DNA of 64,000 nt, from assembly GCA_038496675.1 (NCBI GenBank), contig CM076660.1, forward strand, positions 15,880,393-15,944,392. Reading direction: 5' to 3'. The notes beneath the pieces are model-generated. The model was not told where the DNA came from, made no database searches, and was given only the letters and a program-made list of their open reading frames with translations. The DNA comes from Rachycentron canadum (Eukaryota; Chordata; Actinopteri; Carangiformes; Rachycentridae). How positions within the stretch are numbered: position 1 is the stretch's first letter; each line of letters opens with the position of its first letter. The translations under genes and the position numbers were made by a program. Positions 1 to 9,800 of this stretch are shown here, piece by piece.

Positions 1-102
1 CAGCTTGAGAGCTGTAAGTTCACCTTTCATGGCATGGAAAATATCACGTGTGTTCTGTCCTAAACTAATTACACATCATATACCCCCTCTTTCTTCCTCT
101 AG

Positions 103-240
103 TTGGCTACACCATGAATGATCTTATTTTTGAATGGCTGGATGTGGGGGCAGTACAGGTGGCTGATGATCTGACGCTCCCTCAGTTTGTGCTGAAAGAG
201 GAGAAAGGTCTTGGCTACTGCACCAAGCATTACAACACAG
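103..240 (+). CDS. glra4: glra exon: end of ligand-binding domain
   Basis: 138-nt exon preceded by a pyrimidine-rich tract and AG (101-102), followed by GTACATG. Two leading bases complete a codon from the unseen upstream exon; one trailing G is shared with the next exon. It encodes GYTMNDLIFEWLDVG through YCTKHYNT, including the first Cys of the loop-C disulphide pair typical of glycine receptors. Confidence 0.92.
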
Positions 241-3200
241 GTACATGACATATGACGACCTGCTGTCCAGCATGCATGATAGATGCTGCCCATCAACTTC
301 TAATAAGACTGTCAGTTTGCACCTGTTTCTCCTCCTATGGTTAGGTAAATTCACCTGCATTGAGGTCAAATTCTACCTGGAGCGTCAGATGGGCTACTAT
401 CTGATCCAGATGTACATACCGAGCCTGCTCACTGTCATCCTGTCCTGGGTGTCGTTCTGGATCAACATGGATGCCGCTCCAGCCAGAGTAGGACTTGGCA
501 TCACTACGGTGCTCACCATGACAACGCAGAGCTCTGGCTCCAGGGCCTCTCTGCCAAAGGTCAGACATTTTGGTTTGTGTGTTGAAAATCTGATTTAAAT
601 ATTGTTTATTAAAGATGCTGGGAAAATTTCAGGAAAAATTTATTTTACTGAACATGTGCATTTAAATTGAATTACTACTTGTTGACTCAGAGGGAGAAAA
701 CATCCATATATTGTATATCGTTTTCATTTTTCAGAAAAGTCTGATCACACCAGTGCCAACACTATGTGCATGTTCAAGATACCCAGGATACATTTTCATT
801 ATCTAGCTTGACTTAGATTAAAATTAACTTTCCTAATAACTTGTACTACAAAGCTGGTTATCAACTAGTCCAGTTTACCATTGGTTTACCCATCTAGCTA
901 CAAGCATGCTCATGTGAAAGAGTTTTTAAGTATAGGTAACAACAGAACCATGAACAAAATACTTATGATGTAAACGTGATATGAGAACAAAGTGTAAAAC
1001 TTGGATAATAACCTTCTAAAGACACAACAAGGTGAAATCTAAATGATGTGAAACAAGATTGGAGTAGAAAAGAAACTCTAGATAAAGTTTTAAATTGTTA
1101 AAGTCAGACCAACATTACATTACATTTTTTACTAATGAAATATTTAACAGTGAGTGGATCATTTTTCTAATCAAAAATATCAGGGGTTTAGTTTTTATAT
1201 CCAGTCATCATCATAAAGTCTCCTCATAATATTCTGAGCTGCAGCGATGAAGAGGATTGTAAAAGCATCATCACTGTCAGGAATCCTGTTGAAATAAAGA
1301 ATCTTTGTTAAATTAAAATTAAGATACATCATCATCAAATGTGCTAAGCTTCTGTCTATGGTCTATGGTAACTTCAGAGAACCTTGAGGGAGTAGCTGGG
1401 CTGTTGATAGGTTTTGTTCTGATACTCTGAAGTTAACCTGAGCACGTTGGGAGATCAACATTATCATGGTGAATTAGCCTGGTAATAAGTGATCCTCCAT
1501 CATAGGACTGAAAACCCAGTTACCTCGATAATATTTAATCTTGCTTCGTAGTGCAGGCCTCAGATTATATTTTATAAACTGATCCTGTTATTTATGAACA
1601 TTACAACACAATATATATGATAAAATGTCTAAAAAAGTAGTTGTAGTACAGTACAAAGTAGTGTATTTATTTATTTTCCAAGGCTGAAAAACAAAAGAGA
1701 AACATAAAGCAGCAGGGTCACTGGTTTGTTCAATTTTCTCAAGTCCTGTTCATAAGTACAGTTTCTACTTCTTCTTCTTTTCATTACTCATCAGAGTTAA
1801 ATATTGTAGCTACTTTTCACATAGTTTCGTTATATGGTTACCAGTTTCTTCTCAGATTAAAATTCTATACTAAGAACAGTTTATAGAACAATTAACTTTA
1901 AAGTAATAAGTACAAATTTAGCTTCACCTTGACCTATTGTAACATTAAAGCACCGTTTACATGTTATATTTCAATAATAATAATTCAATAATTAAAAGTA
2001 TAACTCTACAGAGATCATTCTGCACAATGAGCAGGATGCAGGGCCTTTTATACTGTAACTTGAGTAAAAGACTTCTACTTATAATTAAGTATTTTTATAG
2101 TTTTGCTTACTTTACTTAAATAATACATTACAGCCACTGTTTATTATCAACGATTAATCTGACATGTAATTCTTAAAAAAGTTTTAATTTCATACCATCT
2201 TAATTTCATGTGACTGCCTCACACATCATGAACACTAATGTAAACTGAGTGATTCTACTCATTTGATTTTCATGCTTCTACAGGTTTCCTATGTGAAAGC
2301 AATAGACATCTGGATGGCAGTTTGTCTTCTTTTCGTGTTTGCTGCACTATTGGAGTATGCAGCCGTTAATTTTGTTTCACGCCAGCACAAGGAGTTCTTC
2401 AGACTAAGGAAAAAGCTCAAAGAGCAACAGCGGCAGAGAACTGTGAGTGCAACCCACCCACTCAGCCCCTGAGGCGGCTGTCACCTGCTATTCTCTGCGC
2501 CCAGCTATGCACGAGCTACACAACTCAGCTGCATGTTGCACCCCAGCCGGGAAATGCAGACAGCAATGACCTGTAATTAATTTAAGCCATTACCTTATTG
2601 CACTGCCGGCTGAATATTCTCAACATCTTGCTGGCTCACTTTGGATTTCATGAGAGGAAGGGGAGACAAAACAGACTAAACCAGCTTTAAAAGTAGAATA
2701 TTTCTTCAAGGAAGCAGTGTGACAGCCGCTGCAGGATTCACTAATAACTTTTAATATTAATGCCACAATACGCAATCCGTCAATCCTTTGCATTTATATA
2801 TTTGTTTGGATCATACAATGCCAATGAAACTTGCTCTGACGACATCTTTAAGCTGTTTCATTTCACATTGGTGTCAGACTTGTATTCACTTTGTAAGAAA
2901 CAGATGATGATTACTTGTTAATGTTTAAGATTTGAAACATATATGCAGCACAGCGGAGTTGTATTATGGTTGCAAATAGTGCATTCTGTTTGATGATTAA
3001 AGTCATGTTTCATTTCATGCTTTTTGTCCATGTCAGCAGGTAAGTGGTGACAGTAAAGTGAAAGGAAACAACACACCAGGCAACAGTGCTTCTCATGGGA
3101 GCGTAGCCCAGCAGTGCAGTGCCTGTGCCAGGGTATGTACTTTTGCTTTGTTCAAGTTTAACACCATGTGATCACTGGCTCAAAAAGAAAACAGAGATCC

Positions 3201-3531
3201 ATTAAAGTGTGTGATTCTCAGTGAGAGGAGATAGTTAATCTGTGTCTTCTTCGTCTAGGAGGAGGAGCTGGCGCAGCAGGGTTTGCTCTTCCAGAGTTTT
3301 GGACTTGCTCTGTCAACAGGGAGCGCGCCAGAAATGGATGCAACACCCGTCTTTGCTGATTTACCTCCAGGTTTAGGTTTCTATGACATACGCAGGCGCT
3401 TTGTGGACCGGGCAAAAAGGATTGATACCATCTCTCGAGCTGTTTTCCCCATGAGTTTCCTCATGTTTAATGTTTTGTACTGGCTTACCTATAAAGTTCT
3501 ACGACATGAAGACGTTCAAGCCACATTGTGA
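103..3531 (+). CDS. glra4: Glycine receptor alpha subunit, 3' half (five exons, partial; alpha-4-like)
   Basis: Cys-loop ligand-gated chloride channel subunit of inhibitory synapses. Exons 103-240, 345-559, 2284-2442, 3040-3132 and 3259-3531 (stop TGA 3529-3531) join in frame to give 291 C-terminal residues. They cover the end of the glycine-binding domain (YTMNDLIFEW, then the second disulphide pair in YCTKHYNTGKFTC), M1 (MGYYLIQMYIPSLLTVILSW), the anion-selective M2 (PARVGLGITTVLTMTTQ), M3 (WMAVCLLFVFAALLEYAAVNF), a cytoplasmic loop and M4 (FPMSFLMFNVLYWLTYKVL), ending HEDVQATL. All junctions are GT-AG. The M1-M3 core is that of GlyR alpha subunits. VDRAKRIDTISRAVFP and YKVLR near M4 fit alpha-4 best, although alpha-2 shares several of these residues, so family membership is near certain but the paralogue is not. 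The signal peptide and most of the extracellular domain lie left of position 1. The next gene, nufip2, is on the same strand 3.2 kb downstream. Confidence 0.9.
345..559 (+). CDS. glra4: glra exon: loop C, M1 and M2 pore helix
   Basis: 215-nt exon. It follows a very short intron (241-344, 104 bp) and ends AAG|GTCAGA. It encodes KFTCIEVKFYLERQMG, M1, INMDAAPARVG and M2 to SGSRASLPK. The PAR motif before M2 is the anion-selectivity signature. The residue after the Arg-Val of M2 is Gly, as in mammalian alpha-1, where alpha-2 and alpha-3 have Ala. Confidence 0.93.
560..2283 (+). other. glra intron between the M2 and M3 exons
   Basis: AT-rich intron of 1724 bp from GTCAGA to the acceptor TTCTACAG. 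No coding exon, RNA gene or recognised transposon was seen. It contains simple A/T-rich sequence only. Confidence 0.8.
2284..2442 (+). CDS. glra4: glra exon: M3 and start of cytoplasmic loop
   Basis: 159 nt, phase 0 at both ends (TTCTACAG|GTT ... ACT|GTGAGT). It encodes VSYVKAIDIW, M3 and VNFVSRQHKEFF, then a basic stretch RLRKKLKEQQRQRT. The SRQHKE motif after M3 is conserved in alpha subunits. The intron that follows (2443-3039) holds nothing recognisable. Confidence 0.93.
3040..3132 (+). CDS. glra4: glra exon: 31-residue cytoplasmic loop segment, skippable
   Basis: 93 nt, phase 0 at both ends, GTATGTAC donor. Two tandem acceptors (AG ending 3036 or 3039) could add one Gln. It encodes a polar linker starting VSGDSKVKGNN and ending CSACAR, with two closely spaced cysteines. 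Its length is a multiple of three, so skipping would keep the frame. I do not recognise the peptide from mammalian alpha subunits. The exon is supported by splice sites and frame continuity, not by homology. Confidence 0.65.
3259..3531 (+). CDS. glra4: glra terminal coding exon with M4
   Basis: 273 nt including TGA, phase 0 start after CGTCTAG. It encodes EEELAQQG, a divergent loop, then RRRFVDRAKRIDTISRAVFP, M4 and HEDVQATL. The basic segment before M4 and M4 itself are strongly GlyR-like; the first 50 or so residues diverge. Confidence 0.92.
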   Translation, partial: EEELAQQGLLFQSFGLALSTGSAPEMDATPVFADLPPGLGFYDIRRRFVDRAKRIDTISRAVFPMSFLMFNVLYWLTYKVLRHEDVQATL

Positions 3532-6250
3532 CAGCACAACAACTGAGGCCCATAAAGACACTGGATACCTTTGATTCTGCTCTCCTCACTGAAACATTTA
3601 CAGGCTGAGAGTCCTCAGCTGAGCCTTGCGAGATGCGTTGTGACTGCATGTCCAGTGTCATTGGGAAACTCAGTGACATGGAAGAGTCCATCGGTTTCTT
3701 TAAATTTTTAATACTTTCAAAGAAATGCACTTTTTATTGGCAGAGATGCTTTACATATCACATGTCAACTTAACTATATTACTTCACACTTTTTGGAAAC
3801 ATCTGTATGTACACATGTATTTGGACTGCAGCACTTCCTTCCTTTTTTATTGTGTATTAATTTCACTGGTGCCATGGTCAACAGTGTCCTTAGCCATATG
3901 TTTCATATCACATTTATTATATAAGAAGGCGTTAGAAAAAAACAAATGTGTTTCTTAATGTTTTACAGGCCTGGGAAATACATTAATGACAATTTGATCA
4001 AAAATAACCATCTGACAGGAGGCATATTTGCAATAATCTGTTGCTGTAATGTGTTTTCAAATTTAAATTGCCTAAAGAAGTAAAGGATTGACTCTCCGAA
4101 GATTTTGAGATGTCACTGTATACTGATATAATGACTTAGCACTCACATAGCTGAAATGTTTTGTTTTTTTATAAATTTATGACTCATCTCACTTATGAGT
4201 CCAAGTCTTCGGTTTCAAACTTGCATACTGGCTGTTGATATATATTATCAATATTCAATCCCTCAACAGGAATTAAATTCATTTGAAATGATATTAGGTA
4301 TTAAGTTCTGGAGAGTGGTGCAGTATTCAAATTCATCTCAATTCATATTAAAATCACATTAAATATTAATTTCAACAATGAGAGTTAGTTCAGTTTGTCT
4401 GGTTGGCTTGCTTTGTAGTGGGAATGGACTACCATTAAGTTAAACACAGAGAATATGTTTCCTCTCTGTATTTAATTATAAGAAACAAATCTATACTACT
4501 ATCTCTGAAACTCCTTTGTCTTTGGTAAATATAGAATGAAGACGTTTTAATTCAAAATACTGAATGCCTCATAGTGTACCTGATCATATTAACCCTTATA
4601 CTTAATATGGGGAAATTTTTTTTTTTCCCCTCTCTCCAACTCCTTGCCAGGATCCAAACCCAAGGATCCCACTCATGTGCACACTTAAAATCAGCTATGA
4701 TATTTAAAATTTCAAACCTTCTTTTGAGGCCAGCACTGAACTACTTTTCTCTACAGTTGTCTTTTCTCCCATAGTCTTGCCACTGCAAAAACTGCCTCTT
4801 GAGTTTCTCCCATGACTGAAGCTCAGCACACATCACACTACATAGGTTTTTAACATATTCCTGGATTAGCATCTCTGTGTGCACATGCCTGAAGACTAGG
4901 CCCATCTCTAGAGATCTTGTCTCATTTTAAAAATAAATCTTGTCATAAAATGAAGCTGTCATATTAATATTTAATTTAAATGGTAGCTGTCACATGCATA
5001 TACAGTAGGTATAAGGGGCAGGGACAGGGACATACATCAGTACTACAAGTCTGAAACGGGTTCTCTACATTGCAGTAAAGGGAAATTTTTTATTTCATTT
5101 AATTCTTTCCCTAAGAATTGTGAAATTTCTATAGTTTTGAAGTGAATACGTACCTCATGAAAGAAATTGTCCCACTTAATAAAATTAATGTTTGAAAATA
5201 CTAAATATATCTTTATTTTAATCAATTGTTCTGATACATTAAGTGTCTTCCTCAATCACACAACTGGAATTGGCAGAACAACAGAACCTTTCACAGTTTG
5301 TCACATCTACACAACACACCTTTCACTGCATCTGTAATCCAGTCATGGACTGGATCTCCAGCCACAAGAGGGAGCTATTGGTTCTTTTATGTCCCATGTG
5401 AGCAATTTTGCCCACATAGTCCAGATTGTATACAGGACAGTATCGGAGCTACCTTTTTACCCAGTCTAAGGTGACAACCTCATGTTATATGGGATTGGCC
5501 ACAGAATTACTAAATTACATTTTAATTTGGTATTAGCCATATATTCATGGTTTGTGACCTAATACTACAAATGTTACTTTTACAATTTAAATATAGGATA
5601 TCTAATATAATAAATGTTATTATTTATATATTTTAATTTTTTAGTTAATCTTTGAACTGCTACTTGCTCTGCAAATGTCAGCCTACACTATGGCTCTCAC
5701 ACAAAGTGAGGTAGTTTTGTCTAATCCAAGCTAAACCCTGGTAGTGTGCATTTACTCTTTGTTTGACTTGTCAAATACAAGCAATTAAACCAGATCACCA
5801 TGTTATATAATAAGATGATGCATCAAAGTACAGAAAATGACTGTGCCCACTGCTCTATCCACTCACTCACTCAAGATAAGTGCTAAAATCTTTGTACATT
5901 AGATTAATTCAGTTTCTATTAATGTTTTGTGACACACCCCATGTTAATGGGATGCAGGAAGAGGTAGATCAAAACCCTGGCTATTTTCATATGTAAGGTG
6001 GAACTTGTGATAAGATAGAAAATTGATCAGGAAAGATAAATAGCATATAAAATAGATCACACAGCAGAGGGATGTAATAAATATGCAAGTTTAAACATGC
6101 AACAACAACAAAAATGTGTTTATGTGCACATCCCTATTGGTTATTGTTGTCTTTTTGTCTCATTTTGGCACAAATACAAAAACAAAACTTGCAAATTCAT
6201 TGGGACTGTTTGCGGACAGGGGTATTGAGTTTGCTTTACATTTGTTTTCC
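3532..6250 (+). other. glra 3' UTR and glra-nufip2 intergenic region
   Basis: AT-rich sequence with no supported gene. Candidate polyadenylation signals are ATTAAA at 4272-4277 and AATAAA at 4932-4937; which is used cannot be decided here. The small reading frames within it have no family motifs or splice context and look like chance. Confidence 0.5.
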
Positions 6251-6686
6251 ATTTGGGGAGTGGGGTCTGTCTCCCTGGGACCCTTCACCAAAGCGTGTCC
6301 ACCGGCTGGAGACGTGGCAGAGCCTCCGGTCGTATGATCTCAGCTCGCACACGAACCCCACCCCGTTACTGCCCACCCTGGGTAGGTTTTATTTCAATTT
6401 TTTTTTTTTATATCGCTTTTCCGTTACTTTGGGGGTGAAATGTCAATTTTGAACATTTGCCACTGAGGCTAAACTTGTGCACGGTATCCACTGCATGTCT
6501 GCACAAAGACTAGACATGAATTTAGTGGCGGTGACCACCCAAAACAGTGCCATTTTTAGACGTTTACTGCTGACGTTTACAGAGGCTTCAAATAGCTTCC
6601 GTTTTACTCTGGTAGTGATTGGACTGTTCTCTACTTACCCACTGAGCTAACGCACTGGCTGAGCAAGTCCGACATTCTACACTTCA
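6251..6686 (+). promoter_or_regulatory. nufip2: Putative nufip2 promoter and 5' UTR
   Basis: GC and CpG content rises from about 6250 compared with the AT-rich flank, and the rise continues into intron 1 to about 7900, like a CpG-island promoter. There is no obvious TATA box at a fixed distance. An in-frame TGA at 6660-6662 precedes the start codon, so 6687 is the first usable in-frame ATG of this exon. The transcription start is not determined. Confidence 0.45.
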
Positions 6687-6834
6687 ATGGAGGAACAGCC
6701 CAAAGATCGGGCACAAGACAGGCAATATCACCACCACGGAGAGGACAGAAACTCTATTCAACATACAACTTGTCTAAAAAATGATCAGAGCCACTTCCAG
6801 CGCCAGCATCAGGAAACGCAGACGAAGAAAACAG
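6687..6834 (+). CDS. nufip2: nufip2 exon 1
   Basis: 148 nt from ATG (context TTCAATGG: weak at -3, G at +4) to ACAG|GTTGGG. It encodes MEEQPKDRAQ, a short His cluster and HQETQTKKTG. The start MEE and the KKTG junction match the human protein, which supports both the start and the donor. Confidence 0.88.
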
Positions 6835-9800
6835 GTTGGGCCATCCGGAAAAGTTAGCTAGCGCTTGCTAGCCTTAGTCAGCTAATGTCAACGAGCCGAC
6901 TAGCATTTGCTAACTAATGTGAACACTAACCTGATTGAGGGTTCAGCCCGTTCTCTGGCTGTAAAACCGCACTATAATCTGTTGGCCGTAACAATTTAAG
7001 AAACGTTAAAACCGGTGAGTAGCTGTCTGGACAGACCGATAGTTGGCAACTGTCAGACGGGGACTCAACCGTCAAGCTAGCTAGTTGGCTAGCTGACGTT
7101 GCGTGACAGTTGTCGCTGCTGGTGGTTTGACATATCGGGGATTGACCTTGTGCGCCGGTTTCACCACCCATTTTTCTTCTGCAAACGCGATTAAATCATT
7201 TCATAAAATCTCGCTGGGTCACCGTGTGTTTCAAACGCAGTACCTGTCATGTGCACACGGCGATTCGTCTTCTACAGTAGTCTAAGCTTTCTCTTATTCA
7301 TTTCAGCATGCCTGTGTCCAGTTTAGGAAAACGAGCCGGCTCCACTGGAATGTTCTGAGCTGCCATTTCCTGTCGGCCATGTTAGACTATCACTGCTAGC
7401 TAATGCTATTATCTGTTACTGGCTAGTAAGTTTTTTTTTTTTTTTTTTTAAACCACGGTGCTTTGCTGTACAGGCGTGTAGTGCTCGTATCTATGCGTGC
7501 TTCGGTTGCTGGCGTTGGGTGGTCGCCCTCTGTCATAACCGAGGAGCGGTGCCAGGGTGTGTTAGTGCCGAACAAGCCGCTCGGTAGTTGACATTAGCTA
7601 ACGCTAGCCCTCCCTGACAGGCCTGTTGCACGTTGACCAGTCAACGTAAAGCCACGCAGCAGCTTAATTACGACCACTTGATACTGGCCACGGTTTGCTG
7701 ATGCTATAACACGTACTATAACCACTGAGATCTTGCTCGCATCTATCGTAACGTGTTCGCTTGCAGAGAAACTACCTCTGTATGCTACAGTGACGCGAGG
7801 CCGTTTGCAGGGGCTTGTGTGTGCAATGGCCCACAGACATGAGGGGCAGTTACACTGAATGGGAAAATCCCACGTTGACACAGCAGTTCCAATGCCTTTG
7901 TGCAATGCATAGACCTATTTATGGTTTACTGCCATTCCAAATTTATTTATAAATGCGACGGAGTCCTCTTTTTATAGCTGGCAACAACTGTTCTTTGATG
8001 TCATATGAGACATTCTTAAGAAAGCTAATCAACTAATAGCCCCATAGGCAGTTTCACAAAATACATCAGAGCCCTTTAACTTGTTAAAGCTCATCCTGGG
8101 ATGGGACAGAGGTACATTTTCAAGCAGCATTATAAGCATTAACTAACAAAGGCTCAAGTATTTAATTCTCTTGTCTGATACTCATCCTGTCCTTGACTCA
8201 TCTCTTGGGATCAAAATTGCTGGACAACAATATTAACTTACATTTGATAGCTTCTGAACAGTAAGTGAATAGTTATCAGAATTGTGCTGCATATTTCACC
8301 AGCTCAAATCTATGTGGACAACATAGACATGTTCAATGTCAGAAGTGAATGAACTCATACTTGGATCATTTTTGAATATGAGCTGCACATTAGCTTAATA
8401 GTAGCATCTTAGGTGTGCCTGTATTGCTTATTATTGCATTATAAATACTATACTAAACATTGGGTATAATAGTACTAGTAAGTAATAGTATCCCCACTTT
8501 AATATACTATTAAAGTGGGGATAGGGATAATGAATTGATGCAGTGTTTTTGTAAAATTTCTAGCAGTTCTACAAGATTGTTTTAAAAGAGTGGTTGAGGT
8601 GTTCTATTATTGCAGTATGAACTGACTTTGTTTCCCTTTCAGGCAATAAGAAAGTAAACATCAGTGACGAGGAGGGGGAGAAGAATATACATCTGTCTGA
8701 TACTGTTGGTATGTCGCATCCCCCCAACAGCAATGGTAACAGACACACAAGTAATACAAATGTGAAGCAGAAGTCAACACAAAAGCTGTATACGACTGTT
8801 CCAAAAGTGAGCAGCAAAGGATTGGACCATAAGAAGAATATGGACCTTAAAAATGACAAAGAAAAGGCCTTGGATTTGAATCATCATGAGGGCCAACCTT
8901 TGGATAAGAAAGACTCTGTGTTGCTTCAAAATGGCGTTGTAAACTGTGGCTTAATTACAAATGGCTATTCTAGCAAGGACAATGATGGAAGTGGTTCTGA
9001 AGGTGGATATACTACTCCGAAGAAACGCAAGGCCAGATGTAACAATGCCAAGAACACTGATAATGTGATGAGAGACAAGGAGAAAGACATGCAGCAGGGC
9101 AACACTACACAGGAGCCTGGGGCTTTTAATCTTGAGACAACTGAGAAAGGGGTGACTTCCAGACTCGATGGCTTTAGAGCCACCCATAAAGTAGAAGCTC
9201 AGTCAGCAGCTAGACGGGCTGTTGCATCAGAGGCTACAATGGGTGAATCTCAGAGGAAAAGCTCTGATGGCAAAACAGTTGGCACCTTTGGTAAAAAGAC
9301 TGAGGAAAGGCACAAAGCCAAGCTTTCCTCACCTTCAAAAGAGGACTCCTGGACTTTATTCAAGCCCCCTCCAGTATTTCCTGTGGACAATAGCAGTGCT
9401 AAAATTGTTCCCAAGATCAGTTATGCAAGTAAAGTAAAAGAGAACCTCAACAAAGTAGCTCAAGGTGGAGGAGAGGCACTGCCTCCTCCTGTCAGACTGT
9501 CACAGGTCCCTATGTCTGCTATGAAAACTATCACCTCAGCTAGCTTTACTAATGGTCCTGTTTCCGGAAATGGAAACGGCTGCCCATCAGTGGGTACCTT
9601 CTTTGCTCCTGCTGCTAGTAGTATTCCACCAGCCCCATCTATCCCAAGTGGCGAGAATGTAGCATCTCCTTTGGAAAGTAACTGTAGCTCTACAACCAGT
9701 CCTGTAGATGGAGAAGCATATGAGCTTAGAAAGTGTACTCTTTTAATTTACCCTTTAAATATGCAACCTGTGCTCCCTAGTGCTCGTCACCTTGACCCGC

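Noticed and set aside
3725..3958. 77-codon frame after the glra stop
   Set aside because: AT-rich 3' UTR sequence with chance hydrophobic codons.
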